61,943 nucleotides of DNA from Emcibacter sp. SYSU 3D8 (GCF_039655875.1 NZ_JBBYXK010000009.1:1-61943), one strand, 5' to 3'; shown: positions 8,261-16,540, numbered from the stretch's first letter. A program made the numbers and translations. The notes: generated by a model not told the origin, from the sequence alone.

Positions 8261-9433
8261 ATGGCTGATACACTCAAGAGCCATCTCGTCGGACACGACT
8301 TTTCCGACCGTCCGCCCATTGGCGTTCATATTGTACATCAGCACTATCCAGGCTTCATCGACGTCCTGCCAAACGCGCTGTACTTGGTTGATGGCGGTGG
8401 GTTGCGCGGTGGCGTGCAGGTCCTGCGGCACGTAAGGCCACTCATCGTAACCGACTTCGATAACAGCTTCTCTCGAACCGACGGTTCGGTAGGTCAGGTA
8501 TTCACGCGGCTCGAGAGGCCTATTGGGGAGATTTTAGCAGACGCGAACGTCGTAGACGCCATCGGCCTCGAAGGTCGCAGCGCTCCGACGCTCGCGATTG
8601 AAAAGGGGCCCCGCGGCCGGATCTTCTACCAAGATGTCTTCACAGAACTGCAGACGCTCACTGAGTTCTTTGAGCCCTCTCAATCCGACGGCTTAGTAGC
8701 GCATGGCCTTCTCCTTCGGCGTTTCATCGCGACCTACCGTTTTCTGCATCCTGATCCCCGTTTGGAAATGCCGTCCGAGGCTCCGATCGAGAGCACGCCA
8801 TTGCGCGTAGGGCGGTATGTTTACGCGAGTGAAGAGCGCTCATGGCCGTTTGAGCAGCGAATAGAACAAGCGTACCCATCGGACCTTCAGCTGTCGATAA
8901 TGGCACTTGGTCGTGGCGTAAGATCGCTCCGAGATCACTATGTCTCGCCTGCGGAGCTTGAAAAGCGCTCCCGCAATCTCAATGCTTGGCTCTGCAATGG
9001 CTTTGATTTGCCCGAAAATCTGGTCGAATTAGAGCGTTTGGCCGATCTGGCATTTATAGGTAAGCGATTGCGAGCGGCGGTGATTGAAGCAATTTCGATC
9101 CTTGAGATTAGTCTGCTTCAGGCACGCGATCGCGTGCCTATGGCGCGGCGCCGAGCTAGCTCGATGACCAAAACTGCCGACGATCTGACACTCAAGTTCT
9201 TGGTTAATGCGGTTCTCCCGCAGTTGCTGCGCGCCTATGACGGCGATCCGGGCCCCGTTATCAAGAAGGCGAACGAGGCGCGCGTTATTCGTAATAACGT
9301 AGTTCACAGTCGCTCGGAGCCGACGCTAGAACAGACAAATTTGGTGCTTTCGAGTGTCCGCACCGTTCTTTCTATCTTTGAACTGCCCGACTCCTTTAAG
9401 GGAAATTTTAAGCTTCGTTCGCCCCCTCCTTGA
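8261..9433 (+). CDS. Protein with C-terminal HEPN-type RNase motif
   Basis: 390 residues, starting 9 nt after the TIR gene. The N-terminal two thirds resemble nothing I know, and I see no membrane segment. The C-terminal helical region contains ARVIRNNVVHSRSEPT: R344 and H349 form an Rx4H pair, followed by a long helix (LEQTNLVLSSVRTVLSIF). This is the hallmark of HEPN domains, which act as RNases in many toxin-antitoxin and defence systems. It ends the operon. The HEPN call rests on the motif and its helical setting; the large N-terminal part may be the sensor. Confidence 0.6.
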   Translation: MADTLKSHLVGHDFSDRPPIGVHIVHQHYPGFIDVLPNALYLVDGGGLRGGVQVLRHVRPLIVTDFDNSFSRTDGSVGQVFTRLERPIGEILADANVVDAIGLEGRSAPTLAIEKGPRGRIFYQDVFTELQTLTEFFEPSQSDGLVAHGLLLRRFIATYRFLHPDPRLEMPSEAPIESTPLRVGRYVYASEERSWPFEQRIEQAYPSDLQLSIMALGRGVRSLRDHYVSPAELEKRSRNLNAWLCNGFDLPENLVELERLADLAFIGKRLRAAVIEAISILEISLLQARDRVPMARRRASSMTKTADDLTLKFLVNAVLPQLLRAYDGDPGPVIKKANEARVIRNNVVHSRSEPTLEQTNLVLSSVRTVLSIFELPDSFKGNFKLRSPPP

Positions 9434-9764
9434 GCCTGTGCCAAGTCGGGAAAGTTCGGTCGGCCTTCGGGCACCTGTGCCTGTAGGTGGACAGCCAATG
9501 TATTGCCAAGTCAGGTCGAAGAGCGGCCTAATGAGCAGGCGCCAACAGCCGTACACATCGCCCTTATCGTATGCCGACCGAAGTTTCGCGGATTGAACGG
9601 TCTGCCTTTCCCCCGTCACGGCCTGGAAGCAGACAGGCTGCTATCGGCCACTATCGGTCATTGGATTGCGGGCCCTCTGAACGACTGAAACTGGCCGTTT
9701 TACGACCGTCTGCTCTCCGGCCTGCAGCCACGAAAGGAGACGCCGCGAGCGAGGTGCCGAGCCC
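9434..9764. other. Spacer between two convergent defence operons
   Basis: The plus-strand SIR2-like/TIR operon and the minus-strand Hachiman operon end on either side of this stretch. I see no gene with support on either strand and no clear hairpin with a T tract. It must absorb transcription from both sides. Confidence 0.5.
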
Positions 9765-10058
9765 TCAGCCCGTTAGGCACGCTTTGTACGAGAATTTTTC
9801 GGTCGTGCCGTCAGGCCGGTTGATCCAGAAGCATTTTGTGCCGAAGTCGGCGCTTCGCACACTAAAATGCGTGATACCACAGCCGATCTTGGCTCCCGCC
9901 TCGGGATGTAGCGCAAGCGCATCCCTCAGGACCTGTTCATCGGCGGGGCTGACCTTGTCACCAACATCATAACGATGGAGTATGGCCTGGAGAAAAGCGG
10001 CGGCATCACCCTTTTTCGCGAAGTGCAGAGGGCCAATGGTGAGGGGCTTGGACGGCAT
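9765..10058 (-). CDS. DUF3223 protein, third gene of the Hachiman operon
   Basis: 97 residues forming a single DUF3223 domain: KPLTIGPLHFAKKGDAAAF, DEQVLRDALALHP, KIGCGITHFSVRSADFGTKC, then FWINRPDGTTEKFSYKACL. This short alpha/beta family occurs alone and at the ends of larger proteins, including plant chloroplast and RNA-polymerase subunits; its biochemical role is unknown. The gene starts 18 nt after the HamB stop on the same strand, so it is very likely co-transcribed with the Hachiman pair. It could be an accessory or specificity factor; this is positional inference. Confidence 0.85.
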   Translation of the reverse strand: MPSKPLTIGPLHFAKKGDAAAFLQAILHRYDVGDKVSPADEQVLRDALALHPEAGAKIGCGITHFSVRSADFGTKCFWINRPDGTTEKFSYKACLTG

Positions 10059-10076
10059 CTCAATCTCCTCTGTGGC

Positions 10077-12692
10077 TCATGTTGTTGAGGTCGCGGCTTG
10101 TTCGCTGCTCTCGGGAAGAAGCTTCTCGCGTATCTCGCGCAGGATGATCGCCGGGATGTCCATACCCTCGAATTGCGCCTCACGTTCGGCAACCCAAGCT
10201 TGGCATCCTTCCTTGCTGAGATCGTCGCGGGCGATCTTTTCATAAAGCGCGACGGCGCTCATGCGCGAGAGGCCGAGCTCCATCAGCGAAAGAAGGGTGC
10301 GGGACGAGACCCCGAATTCGAGCTGGGTGCCGATGTCGAGGTCGTGCTCAATCAGATCCACTCGGCCAATCCCGCGCAGATGCAGGTTCAATATGTCCAT
10401 ATAGGCCGAGAAGTATTTTGGCGCTCGGAAGCGCGCAGTCTGCTCGACCAGCTCCATCGTGTGGCGGATCAGGACCGGCAGCCTGAAAGCCCGGCCGCGG
10501 CTACGGTGATAATCGATGTTCTTCCTGATCATTGCGGCGAGCGAGAAGCCCTTCAGCCACTGGACGACGATGAGGGCGTGCAATGGGATCAGACCGTCGG
10601 GCATGAATGCAGGGAACAGATGCTCATTGATGCGCCGCATGATCGTCACGAAGCGATCATAGCTGTCCTGACTGTCAACCGCTGCCGGAAGCAAATTCTC
10701 GATGTCGCCTTCATAGGCGCGGAAAGCATCGAGCAGACGCTGCAGGCCGAGCGCACTAACTCCGGGATGACGGCCAGCGATCTCGGAGCCGATGTCGATC
10801 TGACTAGCGATCGCGGCAAGGCGCCCATCGAGCTTCGCGACCTTCGCGGGGTCATGGCGCTTGGCAAGCGCCGCTTGCGAGATCGAGCCAAGCCGCAGGT
10901 AGGTCGCGAGGAGATAAGAACCTACCTGCTCGAACTGATCAGAGTGTTCCAGTTCCGGGAGCGTGGCGGTCGCGCGGCGGTCGAGATAGTCGGCGAGACC
11001 ATCGCCCAGCTCGATGACGGCATCGCTCTCGCGCTTGATCGGATAGCGCGAGCGCGCCGGAACGCCGACCGGCCAGGCGTTGGTATCATGCGGGTCGATG
11101 CAGATGATGTTGCCTTGGAACTCGTCGCCCCAGCGACCGGCGCGGCCCGCGAGGTTCCAGAAATCATGGGGCTCCATCGGATGACCAATGCCTTTGCGGG
11201 GGCCGCGCAGCACAATGGTGCGGCAGGACAGGTTAACCCCCTCGATCAGCGTCGAGGTGCAGATGAGGAAGCGTATCTTGCCGGAGCGGAACAGCCGTTC
11301 GACCTCGAGCCGGATTAGCGACGGCATATTCCCATAATGGAAAGCGACGCCCCGCTCGACGAGCGGCGCTAGCCTGAACTGAGGATGGACGCCCTTGCGC
11401 GCGAGATCGGCGAGCTCGAGCAACTCGGGGTCAGGCAGATCGGCTGGCGCAAGCAATTGGCTGATCAGATCGGCAATTTCTTCGGAATCGGCCGCGCGGT
11501 TGGCATAGACGAGTGTCCCACCTCGTTCGCCTGCCGCCACAGCGATAAACGCCAGCCGCTTTCGGAGGCCGGCTGGGGAGCTGGCGAGCCGAAGGACGCC
11601 GACTGGCAGCGGCGCGTCATGCTGGCGAACCGAGAGATTCCATAGTTTAGGTTTGCCCGGGACCTGCTCCGCCACGATCACATTCTGGAGGACGGTCGGC
11701 GCATCGCTGTCGATGGCGGCAACCTCGACACCTTCAGGCGCGTCAGCGAGCAATTCCTCGGGATTCTGAGTCGACGGGCTGATGAAAACGAGCTGGAGGC
11801 CGGGATTGGCGCGAGCGGCGCGCTCGATCGCATCCTGGAGGATCACTCCGCGTTGGTTATCTCCGATTTTGTGCGCCTCATCGACGATCAGGAGATTAAT
11901 TGCGATCGCGTCGCCAAGGATATTGGCGAACAGGTGCAGCCGTTCCTGTGTGAAGACGAAGATGAGACGCGCGCCACCGGCGAGCGCGGCATCATATTTA
12001 TCCCGCAACGGGAGCGAGGAAACCTGAACCCCACTTTCCTTGCCAAGCAGAGCGACGAGGCTGCCTTCAATCTCCGAGACGAGGGCGCGTGTCGGCGCCA
12101 AGTAGACAGCGACACGTGCCTTGCCCGATCGCATCTGGTCGATCAGCCATTGCAGGACTAGAAACGTCTTGCCCGACGCGGTCGGCGCCGACGCGGAGAG
12201 CCAGCGATGATCGGCAGCATCCTTCCAAAAGCGCTGCTGGAAGTCGTTGACCTGGAGCCAGCGTCCGCTCGATTCGACGAGAATGGCCTTGTCCATCTGG
12301 CGGCGCTGAGCCTCGATGCGGAGCGACATGCCGAGCCTGCCGTCGAGATCGGCGGTAAGTAGGTTGCGCTCGCCGGCCAAAGCGATCGCTCGGAAGTTGG
12401 ACAGCTTGCCGAGGAGCACTGTACCCGCATCCTTGACCGGATCGCTTGTCGACAGGGTGACCGCCCCTGTTGCGATCCGTAGTGCTGCTTCCTGATGCAG
12501 CCGCTGATCGGACCGGGCCAGGATGCTGCCCGCAAGCAGCAGGCGGGACCAATCGATTTCAACTACGGCAACGGAGTCGGCTGAGGGAACCAGATTGTCG
12601 ATCTCGGTGACGACCGTACGCTTGGTAAGCTCGTCGAGTTCGGTCTTAATGCCTTCATTGAGGAGCCAGGCTTGAAGATCGATCAGGCTCAT
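10077..12692 (-). CDS. hamB: HamB, Hachiman defence helicase
   Basis: 871-residue superfamily 2 DEAD/DEAH-type helicase. Walker A is at 169-176 (APTASGKT), motif Ia APTRALVSE near 199-207 and the Walker B box DEAH at 271-274. The second RecA domain has VAFHYGNMPSLIRLEVE and TLIEGVNLSCRTIVLRGP, with the arginine-finger region FWNLAGRAGRWG. The rest is a long helical C-terminus. In Hachiman, HamB scans DNA and holds the nuclease HamA in check until damaged or invading DNA is met. The start overlaps the HamA stop by 4 nt (ATGA), the usual gene order. No inactivating change is visible. Confidence 0.9.
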   Translation of the reverse strand: MSLIDLQAWLLNEGIKTELDELTKRTVVTEIDNLVPSADSVAVVEIDWSRLLLAGSILARSDQRLHQEAALRIATGAVTLSTSDPVKDAGTVLLGKLSNFRAIALAGERNLLTADLDGRLGMSLRIEAQRRQMDKAILVESSGRWLQVNDFQQRFWKDAADHRWLSASAPTASGKTFLVLQWLIDQMRSGKARVAVYLAPTRALVSEIEGSLVALLGKESGVQVSSLPLRDKYDAALAGGARLIFVFTQERLHLFANILGDAIAINLLIVDEAHKIGDNQRGVILQDAIERAARANPGLQLVFISPSTQNPEELLADAPEGVEVAAIDSDAPTVLQNVIVAEQVPGKPKLWNLSVRQHDAPLPVGVLRLASSPAGLRKRLAFIAVAAGERGGTLVYANRAADSEEIADLISQLLAPADLPDPELLELADLARKGVHPQFRLAPLVERGVAFHYGNMPSLIRLEVERLFRSGKIRFLICTSTLIEGVNLSCRTIVLRGPRKGIGHPMEPHDFWNLAGRAGRWGDEFQGNIICIDPHDTNAWPVGVPARSRYPIKRESDAVIELGDGLADYLDRRATATLPELEHSDQFEQVGSYLLATYLRLGSISQAALAKRHDPAKVAKLDGRLAAIASQIDIGSEIAGRHPGVSALGLQRLLDAFRAYEGDIENLLPAAVDSQDSYDRFVTIMRRINEHLFPAFMPDGLIPLHALIVVQWLKGFSLAAMIRKNIDYHRSRGRAFRLPVLIRHTMELVEQTARFRAPKYFSAYMDILNLHLRGIGRVDLIEHDLDIGTQLEFGVSSRTLLSLMELGLSRMSAVALYEKIARDDLSKEGCQAWVAEREAQFEGMDIPAIILREIREKLLPESSEQAATSTT

Positions 12693-13636
12693 TTCTTGAG
12701 CCCCATCGCGGCCAGGAACGCCGAGCGGAATGCCTCTGCAGACGGCAGGGGCAGGCAGAAGAATTCGATTTCGAACTGCTCGAGCTTATCGGACTTGAGG
12801 CGATCGCCGATTCTCGACCGCCACTTCTCGAGCTCAGTCCTCGCGGCTTCGGCGATATCATCGGCGACAGCCTTGGCATCATCGCCGGGATAAAAAGGCG
12901 CGTCGAAACCCACGAGGGCAACACCGCAATATTGGACACGCTTCGACATCGCTGAGTTCTTGTCGAAATAGCGCTTGAGCGCTTCAGTCAGATTTGGATC
13001 GCTCAAATCCGCCTTGTCGCTGAGCAGAATGAGATCGCGCTCGCGCTCGGCGCCCTCATGCTCGGGCTCGACAAGGAACGGCGCGAGCGAGGTGAGGCAA
13101 TCCTGTATAGCGGACGCCACATTCTTATAAATCTTGGACTCGCCCCAATAAAGTTTGAGCAAGCCTTCGGCGGTCACGCCCGCATACACGCCATCGGCGC
13201 CATGATAGTGCATGCGTGTGTCAGTCTTGATATCCATCTTACAGAGGATCTGCGGGAGCTTGAGGAATCGCTCAGCCAAAAGGAAGAGGAGCATCTCCCC
13301 GCCCTCGCCGGTCTTGGCGAGATCGGTGAAGGAGCGCTTTGCCTGCTCGACCAGCGCGGCGACCGCCGCGGTGCTGTTATACTTCTGGTCGCGTGCGTGG
13401 GCTTTGGCGAGTTGCGAGCGAGGGATCGCATAATCGGCCACCGCGTCGCGCATCAGTTCGGCGAGGCGGTGGGGCTGGACGCGTCCGTTTCCGTCGACGG
13501 TTAGGGCGTGGCAGTGGACCTTGACCGCGTGACCGTCGATCAGAACGTCACGCTCGATCAGGGACAGGTGGACGTCGAGAGCTTCGGGATCTCCCGTCAG
13601 CGCAGCTGTCAGATCGCTAGCGGTGATGTTCGACAG
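12689..13636 (-). CDS. hamA: HamA, Hachiman nuclease (DUF1837), probable CTG start
   Basis: DUF1837 nuclease of the Hachiman system. The first ATG in frame is at 13453 (254 aa), but an open frame continues upstream to a stop at 13651-13649 with protein-like sequence (LSNITASDLTAALTGDPEAL). The string AAGGGGGG lies 5 nt before a CTG at 13636, so I extend the gene to 315 aa. In that numbering GEGGEMLL (E114), GADGVYAG (D148) and LYWGESKIY (E166, K168) form a PD-(D/E)xK-like active site. HamA cuts DNA indiscriminately when released by HamB. The CTG start is inferred; the family and partner are firm. Confidence 0.85.
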   Translation of the reverse strand: MSNITASDLTAALTGDPEALDVHLSLIERDVLIDGHAVKVHCHALTVDGNGRVQPHRLAELMRDAVADYAIPRSQLAKAHARDQKYNSTAAVAALVEQAKRSFTDLAKTGEGGEMLLFLLAERFLKLPQILCKMDIKTDTRMHYHGADGVYAGVTAEGLLKLYWGESKIYKNVASAIQDCLTSLAPFLVEPEHEGAERERDLILLSDKADLSDPNLTEALKRYFDKNSAMSKRVQYCGVALVGFDAPFYPGDDAKAVADDIAEAARTELEKWRSRIGDRLKSDKLEQFEIEFFCLPLPSAEAFRSAFLAAMGLKK

Positions 13637-13894
13637 ACTGCCCCCCTTCTATTCTTTCCGTCGTCCATGACGAGTAACTTTTACATTGGTAAACCTAACC
13701 GCGTAGAAGACCCTCGTCTATCATTGGTCGAACAAGGCGGATGACGGTCACGGTCGATGGCGGTTCAACGGATGCTCGGGTCGCCTTCGCTCGCACTGCG
13801 AATATGACGGCTTTCGGGAAAACGGCTGAAACCGTTCTACGGCCACCTTGGGCGCTTTCCGGACTAGGACTTCGCTCGAGGCTTGGATGGGAGG

Positions 13895-14473
13895 TCACCA
13901 CATCCTGGTCGCGATCTCGCGTTCTTCCGGTCCGAGCGCATTCGCGTAGATGGCGGTTGTCGAGATATCCGCGTGCCCCATCCACCTTCGTAAGAGGTTG
14001 AGTGGTACGCCTGAGTGGATTGCGTGGACGCCGTACCCATGCCGCAAGCCCTTTGGTGTCGCCTGGGGACCAGATACCCCAGCTTCTTTCATGATCGACT
14101 TGATCCTTCGCCAAGCTGTCATCCGATGCATAGGGAACAGTTGGCCGTTGGTGCCCAAATTCCTCGACAGTGAAAACCGATGTACCTCGCTTGCCAGATG
14201 GTCAGGAATCGGAATTTGGCGCACATGCAGCACCCCGCGCTTCTTGAGGGTGAACACCGCGATCAAACCGTCGCTTCGTTCAACCGACGCAGACCGTAGG
14301 GACAGGACCTCGGAAACGCGGCAACCAGTGTACACCAGCAACTCGCAAAGCAAGCGAGTCTGCCGGTCGCGGCTTGGAAGCACGGCCAGAACGCGGGCGC
14401 GCTCGTCCTCATTGATATAGAGCCGCCGTGTCTGGCGGTCATAGAGATGCATTTCTTGGTGTTGGGACGCCAT
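13895..14473 (-). CDS. Compact tyrosine recombinase/integrase
   Basis: 192 residues from ATG 14473; a longer frame reaches 14518. It is a catalytic domain nearly alone, without the usual N-terminal core-binding domain. Catalytic residues: R52 in TGCRVSEVLSLR, a Lys in TLKKRG (77-78), R144 in PKGLRHGYG, H167 in WMGHADI and nucleophile Y176 in TAIYANAL. The first position of the HxxR box is Lys, as in several related integrases. It marks the right boundary of the accessory island, which suggests it integrates or rearranges this region. Size resembles small phage or plasmid integrases and FimB/FimE-type inverting enzymes (about 190-200 aa). Confidence 0.88.
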   Translation of the reverse strand: MASQHQEMHLYDRQTRRLYINEDERARVLAVLPSRDRQTRLLCELLVYTGCRVSEVLSLRSASVERSDGLIAVFTLKKRGVLHVRQIPIPDHLASEVHRFSLSRNLGTNGQLFPMHRMTAWRRIKSIMKEAGVSGPQATPKGLRHGYGVHAIHSGVPLNLLRRWMGHADISTTAIYANALGPEEREIATRMW

Positions 14474-14538
14474 GGGGTTTGCGTGATGCAGCCACGGCCT
14501 GCCGGCGGATCCGCCCATCGATGCCAGTGGCCTTTCAG

Positions 14539-14561
14539 TGACACTTTTACCAAAAGTGTCA
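14539..14561. promoter_or_regulatory. Perfect 10-bp inverted repeat upstream of the tyrosine recombinase
   Basis: TGACACTTTT (14539-14548) and AAAAGTGTCA (14552-14561) are separated by 3 nt, about 66 nt upstream of the recombinase start. The short symmetric form suits a dimeric operator or a recombinase core site. Read as RNA it would be a weak AT-rich hairpin without a T tract, so a terminator is less likely. Function is inferred from symmetry and place. Confidence 0.5.
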
Positions 14562-14715
14562 CAGGCCTTTGTGGATCAAGGTGATCCGCGCCTCTCGCCG
14601 AGACATTAGCAACGAAGAATCTGCGTAACAAGCCCAAAAATGGCCGTAGTTATCAGTATATGACGGTATTGGTAAAAATGTAACAGACCATATGTGGATA
14701 AATCTGGATGATTGA

Positions 14716-14745
14716 CGCGACCTTTTTGTCTCGAAGAGGGTCGCG
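14716..14745 (+). promoter_or_regulatory. Stem-loop holding the ribosome-binding site of the next gene
   Basis: CGCGACC (14716-14722) can pair with GGTCGCG (14739-14745), directly before ATG 14746. The likely ribosome-binding site (GAAGAGGG) lies in the loop and the 3' arm. Such a hairpin could dampen translation initiation. It may be chance, since the stem is only 7 bp. Confidence 0.3.
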
Positions 14746-15666
14746 ATGACTTTAGATTATGAGCAGATAGAAGGTTTATTTCCATCGATATGCGTTGTTC
14801 AAACTGCGGTAGGGGCCTTCCTTGAGCCCGACTTGGATCACGACATATTGTCACCCTGTACAGCGCTGGTGATGGTCGCCAATCGGCGCGGCGTCGAAAA
14901 TCCCCTCGCTCGCGCCGCCGGCGTTTCTCACAAATGCGCCATCCCTGTAGCCGGCCTCCCCATGTTGGAGCGCGTGATCAGAACGCTGCGGTCTTGCCCC
15001 TATGTCGTAAGGATTCTGATTTCCGTCGAAACCCCGGAGGTCCTTCGAAGTGTTTCCTATGTCGATGATCTCGTGGCGGCCGGTCTGGTGTCAGTCGTGC
15101 CCAGCGGCGCAACCCTTTCCCAGAGTGTTCTAAACGCGGCACGTCTCCTTGAGGAAGCGGATTATCCGTTGCTGGTAACGACCGGCGACAATGTCCTGCA
15201 TACCCCGGAAATCGTTCACGGCTTTTACGCGGTCGCCGCGGCATCACCGGTCGACGTGGCATTCGCCCTGACGCCTCGCTCCATCGTGGAGGAGGCCTAC
15301 CCCGCCGAGGCCCCTGGCATCGGATATCTGACCTTCGCCGAAGGCGAGCATTCCAACTGCAACATCTACATGATCAGGAACAGCCGCGCGCTTCGTGTCT
15401 GCGACGTCATGAAGACCGGGGGACAGTTCCGCTCGCACCCCTGGCGCATTCTGCGCGCGGTCGGGTTCTCCACGCTGCTGCTGTACAAGCTCCGGCGGCT
15501 GACCCTTACCGGGCTATGCGCGCGGCTGGAGCACCTGTTCGGTGTTTCGGCCGGGGTCGTTTTTCTGCCGCACCCTGACGCACCCATCGACGCGGATGGT
15601 CCGGATAGCCTGGCCCTCATCGAGCGTATTCTCCGCGCCCGGGGAGGGGCCCGCCATGCAGCCTGA
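14746..15666 (+). CDS. MobA-like/nucleotidyltransferase-fold protein
   Basis: 306 residues. After about 35 unassigned residues the sequence ALVMVANRRG, then NPLARAAGVSHKCAIPVAGLPMLE, matches the NTP-transferase fold (loop, then a Lys-Pro-like sugar-phosphate segment), followed by LLVTTGDNVLHTP as the metal-binding acid region. Such enzymes make NDP-sugars or other nucleotide-activated compounds. The gene overlaps the sulfotransferase gene by 11 nt, so the pair may work together in decorating the polysaccharide. The activated substrate cannot be told. It is the first gene right of the accessory island. Confidence 0.65.
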   Translation: MTLDYEQIEGLFPSICVVQTAVGAFLEPDLDHDILSPCTALVMVANRRGVENPLARAAGVSHKCAIPVAGLPMLERVIRTLRSCPYVVRILISVETPEVLRSVSYVDDLVAAGLVSVVPSGATLSQSVLNAARLLEEADYPLLVTTGDNVLHTPEIVHGFYAVAAASPVDVAFALTPRSIVEEAYPAEAPGIGYLTFAEGEHSNCNIYMIRNSRALRVCDVMKTGGQFRSHPWRILRAVGFSTLLLYKLRRLTLTGLCARLEHLFGVSAGVVFLPHPDAPIDADGPDSLALIERILRARGGARHAA

Positions 15667-16540
15667 CGCCTCGAACAATGTAATTCTGGTCGGACCCGCC
15701 CGGTCGGGAACGACACTGGCTTGCAGCCTGCTCAATGACCCTGTTGTCGCGAACACCGCCGCTCTCGATGAACCCTATGATCGAGACATGCTGGCCGCCG
15801 TATCGTCCGAACGGTTTCTCCCGTTCGTTGAAGCGCAGTTCCACCGATTCCGGCGGATGCTGGTCGAAGAGGGAGAGGCGGTCTCGACCGTAGGCGATCA
15901 CGGTCTTTCCAATCATTACGATTCACTGTGCTCCGAGACCGGATTGCGGGAGCGAGTAGTCTCTGCCGGACGGGTCCGGCTGAACAAAGCCCTGGATGCG
16001 GATTGCCGCCTTGCCGTGAAGCACACGATCCCGTTCACGGCGATGCTGGAGCCGCTTCGATCGCGTTATCCGGTCTATGCGATCGTCCGCAATCCAGTGG
16101 CGGTGCTTGCGTCCTGGAACTCAATCGATGCGGCTTACCGCAATGGGGCGCCGCCGCGATACGCCGCGCATCTATGCGGTGACATGCCCTGGTTGATCAA
16201 CGCGGTTCGCGACCGTTTCGAGCGACAGGTGGTATTGCTTGCCTGGCACTTCGAACAATACCTGCCGTTGTTGCGCGATGGGAAAGTCATCAGATACGAA
16301 GACATGATCGACAGTGGCGGGCGAGCGCTCGGTATTGTGAGCGCCAACGCCGGCAATCTGTCGGCGCAGCTCGCGAACCAGAATTACGTTAATTTTTGCG
16401 ATCCGGAACTTATTGCACAAATCAACATCTCCCTACACCGCCTGGGCGGCGTTATCTGGGAGTTCTACGACCGGAAAGAAGTGGATGGGTTGAGCGCGTT
16501 TTTCACCGAAGGCCGATCGGAAGTCAGGCAACGCAAATAG
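15656..16540 (+). CDS. PAPS-dependent sulfotransferase-like protein
   Basis: 294 residues from ATG 15656. The 5'-phosphosulfate-binding loop is ILVGPARSGTTLACSLL (10-26) and the 3'-phosphate-binding segment is YAIVRNPVAVLASWNS (about 141-156), with a late acid-rich YEDM typical of the family. It would transfer sulfate from PAPS to a hydroxyl of a sugar chain or lipid. The overlap with the preceding nucleotidyltransferase-like gene suggests a shared role. In a polysaccharide cluster this hints at a sulfated polymer, although no PAPS-forming genes are in this window. Confidence 0.75.
   Translation: MQPDASNNVILVGPARSGTTLACSLLNDPVVANTAALDEPYDRDMLAAVSSERFLPFVEAQFHRFRRMLVEEGEAVSTVGDHGLSNHYDSLCSETGLRERVVSAGRVRLNKALDADCRLAVKHTIPFTAMLEPLRSRYPVYAIVRNPVAVLASWNSIDAAYRNGAPPRYAAHLCGDMPWLINAVRDRFERQVVLLAWHFEQYLPLLRDGKVIRYEDMIDSGGRALGIVSANAGNLSAQLANQNYVNFCDPELIAQINISLHRLGGVIWEFYDRKEVDGLSAFFTEGRSEVRQRK

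Noticed and set aside
10098-11318. 406-codon frame opposite hamB
   Set aside because: Antisense shadow; helicase motifs on the minus strand are decisive.
14474-14745. tRNA or attachment core at the island's right edge
   Set aside because: I found no cloverleaf-like sequence; only the 10-bp inverted repeat and a start-proximal hairpin are present.
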